The notes: generated by a model not told the origin, from the sequence alone. A DNA stretch of 64,000 nt from Taeniopygia guttata (GCF_048771995.1 NC_133044.1:578001-642000), one strand, 5' to 3'. Numbered from the stretch's first letter, positions 43,381 through 54,122 are shown. Numbers and translations are program-made.

Positions 43381-43980
43381 TCAGAGTGCCCGCTGAGTGG
43401 GGTCGGAGCCTGCTGAGTGGGGTCCGTGCCCGTTCGGCCGGGTCGGTGCCCGTTCGGCCGGGTCGGTGCCCGTTCGGCCGGGTCCGTGCCCGTTCGGCCG
43501 GGTCCGTGCCCGTTCGGCCGGGTCCGTGCCCGTTCAGCCGGGTCCGTGCCGGTTCGGCCGGGTCCGTGCCCGTTCAGCGGGGTCCGTGCCGGTTCGGCCG
43601 GGTCCGTGCCCGTTCGGCCGGGTCCGTGCCCGTTCGGCCGGGTCCGTGCCCGTTCAGCGGGGTCCGTGCCCGTTCGGCCGGGTCCGTGCCCGTTCGGCCG
43701 GGTCCGTGCCCGTTCAGCCGGGTCCGTGCCCGTTCAGCGGGGTCCGTGCCCGTTCAGCGGGCTCCGTGCCCGTTCGGCCGGGTCCGTGCCCGTTCAGCCG
43801 GGTCGGTGCCCGTTCGGCCGGGTCGGTGCCCGTTCGGCCGGGTCCGTGCCCGTTCGGCCGGGTCCGTGCCCGTTCGGCCGGGTCCGTGCCCGTTCAGCGG
43901 GGTCCGTGCCCGTTCAGCCGGGTCCGTGCCCGTTCGGCCGGGTCCGTGCCCGTTCGGCCGGGTCCGTGCCCCAGACGGCG
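43381..43980 (+). repeat. CpG-rich minisatellite, 20-bp unit, 27 regular copies plus degenerate edges
   Basis: The unit is GGTCCGTGCCCGTTCGGCCG. From 43421 to 43960 there are 27 copies with exactly 20-bp spacing and no insertion or deletion. Two degenerate copies flank it on the left (43381-43420) and a half copy on the right (43961-43970). I count 11 copies of the main form. The variants are GGTCGG (4 copies), TTCAGCCG (4), TTCAGCGG (5), GCCGGTTC (2) and a single GCTCC. Each main unit carries four CpG. Twenty is not a multiple of three and the unit has no stop in any plus frame, so all three plus frames (and at least one minus frame) stay open for 200 or more codons with a 20-residue period; this is an arithmetic consequence and not a gene. 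Confidence 0.97.
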
Positions 43981-44240
43981 CAGTCACCGCCTGCGCGATG
44001 CTCTGCAGCTCAGAGGCTTGAGAAGGCCTTGCAGCACATAACAAGTGTCCCTTCGACAGGGAGCCGGTGTCCCGGTGCACAGCCCGCCCTGCCGGTGCCG
44101 GTGCCGGGCCGGTGTCCCCAGGGAGGGCGGCTCGGCGCTGCCCGCCGGCTGCAGTGGCGGCGGGCCGCCGGCAGGTGGCGGTGCCGAGATGAGCGCCGGG
44201 CTCGGAGTTTGGCCCGACCGCGGCAGAAATGGGGCTGCCA
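43981..44240. promoter_or_regulatory. GC/CpG-rich block beside the minisatellite
   Basis: After the repeats stop, the DNA remains GC- and CpG-rich for about 260 bases (GCCGGTGCCGGTGCCGGG, GGCGGCGGGCCGCC) before an abrupt change to pyrimidine-rich, CpG-poor sequence. It may be a small CpG island or orphan promoter, or simply ancestral sequence from which the repeat grew. A CTCF-like match lies inside it. No exon was recognised. Confidence 0.4.
44168..44181 (+). promoter_or_regulatory. CTCF-like core motif (one mismatch)
   Basis: CCGGCAGGTGGCGG matches CCASYAGRKGGCRS at 13 of 14 positions (G for A at the third). It lies in the GC-rich block between LYRM9 and NOS2 and has the same orientation as the match at 15181. 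Confidence 0.3.
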
Positions 44241-47020
44241 CTGAAGTTCAGAAAGCATTGCGTCAAAAACCTTCCTTTTCTCTGCTAACCCTCCTCTCCT
44301 GGAATTCCTGCTCCCTGTTACACTTCCCTCTGCCATCGCCACTACTGTTCCTCTCTCTACTCCCTTGTCTTCCACATCACCCCTATGCACCCTTAACTTT
44401 TGTTGTCTTTGTTTTACCTATTCCTTAATGCTGTTCTCATCTTGCCTCTCTACCTCCCTTATTTCTCCTTCTCAAGTCCTTTTCTCCACCAGATGACACT
44501 CAGTATTTTGCTGGAGCCAGCCTTCTGCTTAACTTCAGGTAAAGCAGCAAGGTAATAGACTTTCTCAACAGAGGAGGTGTTTTCCCATGTGAGGAAAGCC
44601 ACTTGTCTTTCTACCTAGGTACATTTTTTTTTTTTTTTAATTGCAGCCATTCTGGTTTAAACTGTCAAAATAATTTTGTGCAAGGTAGAGCACAGAAAGC
44701 TTCAACCTTGGCAGCTGACAAGGAATATCCAATATGATCTTAAACACTAATAAAAAAATGTAAATGAGAACCTGAACTCTGAAAGGGGTTTTGGGCAGAG
44801 CTTCAATACTTTCAACCAAAATTATTATTCTAAAAACTTCTGCTCAGAAGTCATTTGACCCTGGAGTTGTCCAAATTTATCACTCACTGACCTGCCTGAC
44901 CTGAGAGTTACACAGTGAGTTCTCTTTACCTGTGTTTAAGCAGCTCTCTGCCACCCAGCCCTGCTGAGCCTGAAGAGCTGTTCCCTAGTCCCTTGGTGCT
45001 GCTGTGCTGGCAATTACTGCCCTCGGTGACAAAGGCACAGTCACAGGCAGCATCCTCTGGGGTTCTGCTGTGGCAATTGGGTAGAAAATAGCAACCCCAA
45101 ATAGACTGGAGCACTTGTGTTCCCATTTTCAGTCCTCCAGAATCTCTGACCATAAAGATGGTGGGTAAATGAGGCTGTGTTGTGTTCTATAATTATTTTT
45201 GAAGAGTTTAAAAAACTCATGATGCTCATGAGGCTGCTGACAGAGCAGTAAAAGGAAACAAGTGTGTTCATAGGCTTCAGTTTCTTTTACTGCAATGAGG
45301 AACCCATTTCTGTGCCAATTCTGGTGAGTGATGAGCTGTTGATAGGTGATTGCAGTAACCCAAAAACACAGACAAAAACACTTTTGCAGCTGGTTCCAAT
45401 GGGATCTTGAGTCAATAACTTCTCCTAGGTACTCCACAGTTAGGAGTTGAGCAAAGTTAACAGTTCAAATGTTGTATGCAGGCAACTCTTGATTAAGGTA
45501 GTGAGGGTTTAAGTGGAGGCTTGTTATGCAAGAGCAAGACAAACATTAGAACAAGTAAAGACAGTGGGAAACTTCTGATTAATAAAGTGATACCATGCTT
45601 TGCATTCTTGAAGTAAGCAGAATTAATAATTTAAATCACTCTACAGACTTACCAATGTCCAGTCTAACCAGAACCAACACTGGTGCTATACTTTCTGTTT
45701 TGTGTATACACAGCCTTGGAAACCTAAAGCTGAAACTGTGTGTGAATAATCTGTACGTTACAAATATGGAAGTAACATGTCAAAAGATGGAACAGTAGCA
45801 GTGGGTTGGTCAATATATTTTTAGTGTTTATGTTCCTGCTCTCAAGTCCACAGAGAAATGGTAAAGACCACCTTGGTTATTACCAGCCTTGGAGCTTGAT
45901 GCAGAAGCTTCCTGTGTAGTGAAAATATTTTCCTTTTATTTATTTTTGTAATTCATTTATTCATTTCAGGTTTTGGTATGGACAAGATTGTAAATTCATG
46001 TTTTATGTAATATCCAGGATAGCATTCTGCCCTTCACGTGGCCAGAGACAAATACACTTCTGATCACATTCTTGTGTCAGAAGTGTTACTGATTTCCATT
46101 CACACTCACTACCAAAGTCATTTGAGCCCTATGGGTACTGAATAGAATATTTCCAACCCAGGCCAGGCCTTGATTAGCACCATTTGTCAGTAATGGAATA
46201 TTCTTTAAATAATTCTTTAGCACTTAGTAAACTTCCTCACGTGGTGGGTTATGTCACAGGCATTGCTTTTTGTTTAGGGGCACTTGATCATGAGGACTTG
46301 ATGCTAAACAAAAACCTCTCCTCCATGGTGTTTGGCTCATTTTCAAATGTCATAAGGAAGTAATCTTTACTGTGATGCTGTAAGGAAGAGGAATACACGC
46401 TATTTCTGGGAGAAACAAATAATACTCTCTCACATCTTTTTTAGAGGAAACAGTTTCTTATTTATAAAAGCTTTTAGCATAGCATTATAAATTGTGCCTT
46501 CATAGAAAGCTTTGATAAGCTGCAAATTGAACAGGCAGCACATCTGTGAGTCTTAAATACTCAATATCATAGTACTTATTAAGAGTGAGAGTCCTGTAAG
46601 ACTGCTCTAACTGTAAGTCAGTAGAGCTTTATGGTCCACAGTGTCATGTCCCTCAGTGTCACCCTAAAGACAGGGGTGATTTGGGGTGAGCAGGGTCTTG
46701 GTCAGAGCAGTCTAAAGCAAGCCCCTGACACACAACACTGCTGGACACAGACCTGCACTGCCCACTTGGTCTGTCCCTTTCCTGCAGCATTGCCTGCTGC
46801 TCAGAACTGATGTACCTCTGCTGGAGCACGAGCCAGCTGGGGCGTCTTTCAACCTTTGTATTATTTGATTAATTTATCTTATACTTCTGTCAAGCCAGGT
46901 TTTATGAAATAGTGTTAACTGAAGTATACACCGGTCATCAAGTACTCCTTTCAGCTTGTGATTAAGCAGGGCAGACACATTAACTTTAAAAGAAAACCCT
47001 GTTCTTTGAGGACTATTTTC

Positions 47021-47051
47021 TCATAATTGTGTTTTCCTCATAATTGTGTTT
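47021..47051. repeat. Tandem duplication, 17-bp unit
   Basis: TCATAATTGTGTTTTCC at 47021-47037 is followed directly by TCATAATTGTGTTT at 47038-47051. It is a minor local duplication. Confidence 0.8.
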
Positions 47052-47382
47052 GATATTTAAAATAGTTTTTTAGAAGTTTAGAAGCAGAGGGAGGCATCTG
47101 TCACTTGTGCCTAAGAGCTTAACAGTGTTTGTGTTTGTCACTGGGGGAGAGGTCCCTGGCATTGCTCACTGCACCTGTAGAGTCTGAAGAGGAAGGTTCT
47201 GGGACTGCTGTTTGCTGTCCTTACCTGTGGACACTGAACTTAACCCTTCTGTAACTATCAGCCTGGGTGATTTTCCTCCAGAAGAATCTGCCTTCATGTT
47301 CTGCATGAATCCATTCTGAAAAGGATTAATTTGGATTTTGTTTTTTAATCAGCAGCTTCTGAGCCAGCTTGGTTTGGGTGCT

Positions 47383-47620
47383 TCACAGAATCATTCAGGC
47401 AAAAGACTTCCAACCCAGGGAGTGTCAGCTGTGCCAAATCCCCACCTTGTCCCCAGCCCAGAGCACTGAGTGCCACATCCAGGCCTTCCTTGGACACCTG
47501 CAGGGATGGGCACTCCAAACCTCCCTGGCCAGCCCCTGCCAATGCTTGACAACCCTTTCCGTGAAGAAACTCCTTCTGATGTCCAACCTGAACCTCACCT
47601 CCCCTGGCACAGCTTGAGCC
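47383..47620 (-). mobile_element. CR1 LINE fragment, 3' end portion, inverted
   Basis: The plus strand reads TCACAGAATCATTCAGG, then GACTTCCAACCC, then GAGTGCCACATCCAGGC, GGACACCTGCAGGGATGG, CCTCCCTGGCCAGCCCC, GTGAAGAAACTCCTTCTGAT and GTCCAACCTGAACC. This is the familiar reverse complement of the chicken-repeat-1 3' region. The element's 3' end therefore faces left and it lies on the minus strand. Only about 240 bases remain, with no reverse transcriptase part, as is usual for 5'-truncated CR1 copies in birds. Divergence from the consensus I remember is moderate, so it is not recent. Confidence 0.85.
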
Positions 47621-50403
47621 TATATCACTACCCCATATTAAATACTTTATTTCAGCTGCAGCTGCACAACTTCAGACTCAGTGGCCTCATTACCTTTGGG
47701 CTTCCTTCTGCTGGGGTTCTGCATCATCTGTTTAAAAAACATTGCACTTAATATCTTTATATTGTTACACCTTATATTTTGCACCATGTCTGGTATTCAT
47801 TCTTGTTGAGAGGAGTTTAAAACTGCTGGTGTTTTGATTAATATTCTCCCCTTTCACAGAATGGATTTTAAAAGATGCAAAATTGACAATAAATTCTTGT
47901 GGCTCATGAGGTTGACTCATGTTCTGCATTAAGTAAAATTACACAGGATCTGGGATTTTCTCAGTCTTGCTTCAATTTCTTAGCAGTCATTTCACCTACA
48001 GAAAGTAGGCTGTGTCTCAGCTAGTGTGAAACAAGGAACAAGGAAAACTGAAAACAACTGTCAAACAGAAGTTAGTCTGGAAAATATTGTGTCATGATGA
48101 TGGGCACAGGCAAAGGTTGTATATTCTGGAGCCACTTTCCTTATACTGACTCAGTCTGGGGACTGACTTTTCATGCTTAAAAATAGAGTATTTAGTTTCC
48201 ACAACTATGCAACTGCAAGGACTGCTTTCTCTTTTATTTTCTGTTTTTCCCTCCCATTTCTAGAGGCCACATAAATGGTGTGTTAAACCACAGTTTACAG
48301 TACAGAATGCAGACACCTGTTTAGTCTTAAAACTTTCTCTCCTCCAAGAGCTCTGTTGAGTTTGTCCTTTTTCTAGCTGGAAGTATCTCTCAGAGTACAT
48401 TGCAGCTTTCTGGCCAAGATTTCAAAAGTAATTCTCAGATTGCTTTTGAGGTGCTTAACTCAGGAGACCTTTAAAAGGCACACAGCAGCTGTCAGGCAGG
48501 TTTGGACTCTGGGGACAAACAGCAGGAAATTGCTGTTCTGGTGTGACAAGCATGGATTGCAGGAGCAGAAGTACCAAACACTGTTCTATACCTTTTCCAG
48601 ATCCACATGCCAGCTTTTCCTTATCTCTACAGAGGGACATCTTCAGTGTAGTTAAATGATGTCCAGGAGTGCAGGACACAGAGCCTAGCTTGTGACAGCC
48701 ACATGCAGGACACCAGGGTTTAGGCCCAGTCAACTGTTAATTGCTATTTTGCTCTTTTTTTGCTGCAGTTTTGTCTTTGCTGCTGCAGCTGTGGCTGAGG
48801 ATCTCAGGGGTGAGTCAGGAGGTGTCAGCAATCGCTTCTGTCTGAGCCAACGTGCAGCCAGGCACAACAAAATCTGGTTATTGACTGCCTTTGGTCCTCC
48901 CTCACTTCCTCATCCCTGGGAATTTTGGAGAGGTGACTGATGAGGGAATTCTGTTCTTTCTGCATGTCTGAGTGACCAAAACTGACAGCAAGCAGACAGG
49001 AAGGAATGGGTTTACCAGCACGTCTCTGCAAATTTAGCACTCTCCTTAACTTTCGTTTTTGCCCTCAGATGGTCAGACTGGGAAATTTTCCACCCTGCCC
49101 TGCCATCATTTGACACTGAGTCTTCCACTGGAGAGCAGGACATGGTAAACAAAGCATTGCACTTTCCACACTAAACTGCTGCCTTAAACTTACCTTAAAT
49201 CTGCAGAAACTGAAAAACAGTCCAGACTGGGCTGGGATCCTACTTTTATTTGCATGTTTACAAGTGCCAAGGCCTGGATCTTTTGTTTTGCTTTTGGTGG
49301 AGTTATCGCCACTTTATCAGGAACATTTTGAAATAAGAAAGAAGCCAATGAGGAAGGGGCTACAGTTAATGGTGAATATCTTAAAGCCCTTAAAGGAATA
49401 GTCAGCAATCAGAACACAAATGGGGAAAAAAAAAACCAAAAAAAAACCAGAGTTGCCATTGCAAAGTTTGGAGGAAGATTCAAACCAAACAAATTTTCTT
49501 TCGGGAGTGAAAAACCAAACCAGTGTAAAAGAAGATGGCTGATGGTAGTCAAGGAGATATTTGGGAGCAGCAATAGTTGTTATTAATTGTATATTTGTCA
49601 GAAACCACCAGATGTGAGGGTAGTTTTAACAAATCTGAGATGTCGACTCTTTATAGGGACTGCAGTATTGTATTTATTGTGCTGTCACACAGAGCACTGC
49701 TGCAAGAGACATCTCAGACAATAGTAACATTGGTTAGGAAAAGAGAGTTAGAAAGAGTTCACTAATAACTATGAAATGTTGGGACAGTTGAATATTTCTT
49801 TGGGTTCCATGAAACTGGGAAGATCAGCCCTCCTTATCATCAACTTTGCCTCAGTGTCGTAGTTCTTTGAAGACTCAAAATGCCCTGATCTTAGAGAAGC
49901 AACCTTACAACCAGAGCTTGATTTGTAAATGTTTTCAGGAATATGACTGCTTGAGCTCATGCAGAATCTTGCAGATATGATGTATATTATAATATCAGAC
50001 ACAGAATATGACTCACTTGGAAGGAGATTGCAGAGAGCTGATTGTTGAAGCTACAAACCATCAGACACTCAGAAACAAAACAAAATTTAAGTCAAGATGA
50101 CAGCATTGAATAGGTCAAAGTCTGTTCTGAAAGGGCACCTCTTTCATCAAAGTTAATGCAAGGAAAGCAACCAGTTTCTGCACTCTGATATGGCAGAGGA
50201 AGTTTCTGTTCAAGTGGGCAGAATTGGTTTTCTGAAGGAAAAACCTTCCTAGACTAGGAAGAACAGATTGAATAGAATAGGTAGAATATTTGTAGAAGGA
50301 GCGCCCAGTGAGCTTGTTTAGTTAATCTCTGATCCACCTGAGGATTGAATGGTTCTCTGTTGTTCTTACTGTACAGAGGGAGTTTTATTATTGATTTCAA
50401 GTG

Positions 50404-50425
50404 AGTAAAATATCAGTAAAATATC
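50404..50425. repeat. Tandem duplication, 11-bp unit, 2 copies
   Basis: AGTAAAATATC occurs twice in direct succession. It is a minor local duplication. Confidence 0.8.
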
Positions 50426-52215
50426 AGGTCCTCTTTGAGCACTCTTTGAGTGATTAAGTAGTTCCCTGCATGCCTGTACCTGAGCCAATCCTTTTAACAA
50501 TTCTCCTAAGGAAAGATGTTTCTCCTCCTCTAGTTATCCCAAATCTGATTTTTCATATTCAATCCCTACATAATCTTTCCTAGATTTCAGCATTCCCAAG
50601 CACAGGGAAATAAGGAGGGTGAATACTGAAAGCTTAGAACCCACAGAATTCAAATAAACTTCTACTAAGATAAGTTCTTTCTTATAGTACTAGACATTAT
50701 GATTCCCCATGTTCTGTAGAAGAAGGAGGTTAATAAGAAAGGAAAGGATGAAAAGAGATTTTTTAAAACCCTGTTACAAAGCAGCAAATACAAAAGAAAA
50801 ATGTAAAGGCAGAATTTTCTGGCATGGCATTGATTAGCACAGCTCTCACACATTGTTTCTGCCTGCTGATTACATCTGCCTGATGACTGGAATATTTTAA
50901 ACAAAGGGATTCACCTGCTAATTCTGGTGAGAAGAAAGGCACCACATTAAAGAAAAATCCCAACTGTGAAAATTCATGAGCAGTGGATGCTAAGCAGCAC
51001 AGGCTTGATAAAGCCAAGCAGATGAATGCTCAGAAAACTCAGGTCTGTTTATCAAGAGATTCATCTCTAGCAATCCTGGGTGGGATGCATACAGAGGATC
51101 TCATGCATGAACACGTGTGCACAGCACTTGCTTTACCTCTACAAATGTTTTACATAGTCATCTAATATTCATTTTCAAATAGAGAAGCTAGACACAGAGA
51201 GAAGAAAACACCTTGCCCAAGCTTGCCCGGTAAAAGAGTGATGGATGAGAAAAGAACACACGTTTCTTCATTTCTCTGATTGCTTTATGCCTCATTTCTG
51301 AAGATCTTTGGTCAGCAGCTGTAAATCTTTCCCTAGTTATCAATGTGCCTTATTTTATTCATATTATTCAGCAGATTTATTAGTCATCTTTAATTTGTAA
51401 ACAGTTTCCTTAAAATAGCCATACATAATATCAAGAAACAAATAAGGCAGGTCAAAATCCTGGCATCAGACTTGTGAGCTGCAGGTGCCTGACAGCACTG
51501 GGCACTGCTGCCAGCCCTGTCCCGAGGGGGTTCTGCCTTCCAGGCTGCAGAGAAGAGCCTGGTTCTGTAAAAGGTACATGTCCACATGTTGTCTGACATT
51601 GAAAATCAGCTCAGCAATCCCATCTTCCTCATCCATCTGTCCCTCTGGTATTCCCACATACAGCATGGTGAAAATGGCTTGTACTTCAGAAAGTTGCAGT
51701 TTCCTTCCAGTATTCCCAATACTTTGGAAAAGGCACCAAGGGACAAATCTTACAGGCAGCAACAGGCAGAACAGGGAGCTCTGGAGAGCAAGAAATTCTA
51801 CAAATACTCTACTGAGAAAGATCCTTTCAAACTTTATAAAAAGTAAGGAAGTATGTGTAGGTGAAACTTAAAATACCTGTCCTTAGTTATAAGCACGCGG
51901 TTAAATGCTTTCCTGGCCTGTACTGTAAAGCTCTACAGCTCTGTAACATTTCTCTTAAAGTTGCTCACTCTCTTCCTACAGCCACGGGTGGTGTACAGGA
52001 GGGTGCCTGGAGACTGGCCACACAGGGATAAAAGCTGTAAGGAGCCCTTCAGCACTTATTTATTTTCATTTTAACACAGTGTGCAAGGCTGAAAGCAGCA
52101 TTCAGTGTGATACCCTGCCCTTTCCAGGAGCACAAGCAGGGGTCAAGGCTGCAGCGTGCCGAGGGAAGGAAGGGATGCTGACAGCAGCAGGAGCTGCCTC
52201 CCTCCCTCACACAGG

Positions 52216-52223
52216 TTATGTAA
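52216..52223 (+). promoter_or_regulatory. PAR-bZIP / NFIL3-type site upstream of NOS2
   Basis: TTATGTAA is an exact match to the TTAYGTAA consensus bound by NFIL3 and the DBP/HLF/TEF factors and tolerated by C/EBP proteins. It sits about 165 bases before the predicted NOS2 start. An eight-base match on its own is weak. Confidence 0.35.
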
Positions 52224-52281
52224 TGCTGTAACACAGCAGCCACGCACCCTCCACTTCTCCAAGTGGACAGGAGAAGAACCT

Positions 52282-52292
52282 GGGGAATCCCC
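52282..52292 (+). promoter_or_regulatory. NOS2: NF-kappaB site in the NOS2 promoter
   Basis: GGGGAATCCCC satisfies GGGRNWYYCC in full and is nearly palindromic. It lies 68 bases before the TATA box, about -99 from the predicted start, close to the place of the proximal kappaB site of the mouse iNOS promoter (near -85 to -76, from memory). Confidence 0.75.
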
Positions 52293-52328
52293 AATTGCAC
52301 TAGCTATGTCCAGCCTTGCTCAGAGCTA

Positions 52329-52336
52329 TTTTGCAT
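52329..52336 (-). promoter_or_regulatory. NOS2: Octamer-like site in the NOS2 promoter
   Basis: TTTTGCAT, that is ATGCAAAA on the minus strand, lies between the kappaB site and the TATA box. I recall the same octamer variant at the equivalent place in the mouse iNOS promoter, where it binds Oct-1. Confidence 0.6.
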
Positions 52337-52349
52337 ACATGGTCTGCAC

Positions 52350-52356
52350 TATAAAA
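52350..52356 (+). promoter_or_regulatory. NOS2: TATA box of NOS2
   Basis: TATAAAA in the context GCACTATAAAATGC. Start of transcription is expected about 30 bases on, near 52381. A clean splice donor follows 85 bases after that. The position downstream of the kappaB and octamer sites supports it being the true core promoter. Confidence 0.75.
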
Positions 52357-52380
52357 TGCTTTTGCCTCCTGGGAGGGATA

Positions 52381-52464
52381 CAGAGCCTGAGAGGTGAAAG
52401 GCAAGAAACTTGGAGAGAGAGGAGTCTCTCCTGGCAGGGCTGGGACACCTCTCACCAAAGCACG
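52381..52464 (+). other. NOS2: NOS2 non-coding exon 1 (predicted)
   Basis: The segment runs from the predicted start to the donor ACG|GTAAGA (GT at 52465). It contains no ATG, as expected for a leader exon. Human and mouse NOS2 likewise have a non-coding first exon. The left edge is inferred from the TATA box and may be off by several bases. Confidence 0.6.
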
Positions 52465-53944
52465 GTAAGAAGCACCATGTCCAGGTGTTCATTCTGTCAT
52501 TCATTTACTGCAGCTCACAGGCAGAGTAATTAGATGGCAAACTGTATCTTTTTTTCTGTATTAGGAGCAAAGTGTCAGACTCAGTCTCCTGCTCTAGTTC
52601 CAAGCTGTCCAGCTGCTCTTTGTCCCTTCTTTCTGCTGATTAAAAGGTTTGTACGTGAGACTGGTAACACTGACAGTGCTACCCACAGAACCCCACAGGG
52701 CAGGACACCAAGCAGCTTCTTGCTCTGAGTGCCAGTGAAGGGAAACGTGAGTCTGCTCTTTCTCTGTTTGCTTTTGCTTCTAATTTCTTCTGTTTATTAT
52801 GATCTTTCTTGTTATTATTTTTCATCTTTTTCTTCCTTATGCTTGTTTTCTTCCTTTTCCTCCTTTTTCTACCTGTGTGTTTTTTATGTTTGTGTGAGGT
52901 TCCCTCTTTTTTTCTTTTTTTTCCTTCTTTGTTTCTTTCTTTTCTTCCCCCTCTCCATTTCTTCTCTCTTTTCCCCTTGTATTTTACAAAATTTTATAGG
53001 CACATCACAGCATTTTTTATTGCAGAATAATAATTTAGATTTTTTTTTCACATTTTGTAACTGCAGAGAAATGCTTATTACACATTATTTCTCTCACCTG
53101 GAGTAGCAAACAATCCTAACACCTTCCAGCTTCTGCACAGACAGATGGATTTCTCTTCTTGTGTGACATTACAGCAAAGTGTATCTTCAGAACTCAGCAT
53201 AAATTTAACTTTTACCGTAAAAGTAATATAAATATCAAAATAAGACATAATTTACATCAGAAATATGTGACAATATCTATTTTCTTCCTTTGTCTCTAAC
53301 TTCTTGGAAACATCAGGTTTTGATTTCTCTTATGAATCAGATTCAAATACTGGGGCTAATTCCCTCTATGCCTGCAATTTACTGGCTTTATCTTTCTCTT
53401 CTGTCACACCTTCCGTAGCACAAAATCCATCTTATGTTCAGAAGTGAGCAGAAAAGGTATGTTGAAATTAATAGCATAAACTTTGTACACTCTTATGTAA
53501 ATGCTATGTGTTACATTGAAATAAGTGCTACAGATCTTAGAAACTGCAGACTTCAGCCTCTCAGAATCCTGTTTGTCTATGGCAGGTGGATACACTGCAA
53601 AATGGTTAGGTTCATATATGAACAAGATTTTTTCATTACTGTGTGAATAACACAGTAACATTTCACATCCCTTTTCTAAGCCTGTATTCTGCTCTGACAC
53701 CAATATTTGCTGCTTTACACGACCAGGGGACATCTGATATCCTCTTGCCAGTGTTTTAGATTAGTACAGGGCTGCACATTACACTGACAAAGTGTTAGTT
53801 TTAGTGTCACTAGCCTAAGAATAGAGAATTTTCATTTTAAATGCAGGATGTTAGCTCAGTTAGGCTGGTGAGTTTCTGAAAGCTGTTAAAGGGAGTTGCC
53901 CTCTTGGGTAAAAACTGACCTTGTTGGGTTTTTTATGTCCTTAG
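52465..53944 (+). other. NOS2: NOS2 intron 1
   Basis: GTAAGA...TCCTTAG, 1480 bases. It holds a strongly pyrimidine-biased tract at about 52744-52985. The hydrophobic open frames in that tract are a by-product of its T/C composition. Confidence 0.65.
52744..52985 (+). repeat. Polypyrimidine tract in NOS2 intron 1
   Basis: About 240 bases made mostly of T and C on the plus strand (runs such as CTTCCTTTTCCTCCTTTTTCT), with only scattered purines. It is irregular and not a simple microsatellite. Purine/pyrimidine strand asymmetry of this length can adopt triplex structure. Confidence 0.75.
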
Positions 53945-54122
53945 AAGTGTTCCCACATCACACAAAACAAGGTTTCAGCACAGTGAAGTAAAACCACCAA
54001 AAAAACACATACGAAATGCTGTGCCCATGGCAGTTTGTGTTCAAATCTCGTGCTGCCAAGAGCCAGTACCCCCAGGAGAAGGATATCAACAACAACGTGG
54101 AGAAAAATAGGAAGATCCATGG
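53945..54122 (+). CDS. NOS2: NOS2 exon 2 (5'UTR plus start; coding from 54016)
   Basis: The acceptor is TTATGTCCTTAG. The 71-base leader has no ATG and carries an in-frame TAA (GTGAAGTAAAACC). The start ATG is at 54016-54018 with G at -3. It encodes [15 protein letters not shown] and on to [15 protein letters not shown]; the MLCPWQF start agrees with chicken NOS2. The donor GT is at 54123, phase 2. Confidence 0.95.

Larger units (their letters stand above)
44241..52281. other. Intergenic region between LYRM9 and NOS2 (about 8 kb)
   Basis: No gene was recognised. It contains a CR1 fragment (47383-47620), a T15 tract near 44624, and short tandem duplications at 47021-47051 and 50404-50425. An unassigned minus-strand open frame lies at 51466-51762. 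The last few hundred bases should hold upstream control sequence of NOS2. Confidence 0.7.

Noticed and set aside
43368-44266. Several 170-275 codon open frames with a repeating Arg/Pro/Gly/Ser pattern, on both strands
   Set aside because: They follow directly from a 20-bp stop-free tandem unit and show no splice, start-context or homology support as a gene. They are kept only as a question about repeat-associated translation.
44045-44428. 127-codon frame starting in the GC-rich block after the minisatellite
   Set aside because: It runs from a CpG-rich part straight into a C/T-rich part with Leu/Pro/Ser/Phe bias. It looks compositional, and no splice or homology support was seen.
49607-49620. 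CTCF-like CCACCAGATGTGAG
   Set aside because: Mismatches fall in the GGC core, so it was not kept as a site.
52729-53106. Hydrophobic Leu/Phe/Ser-rich frames resembling a multi-pass membrane protein
   Set aside because: They are translation of the polypyrimidine tract (TTT, CTT, TCT, TTC codons) within NOS2 intron 1.
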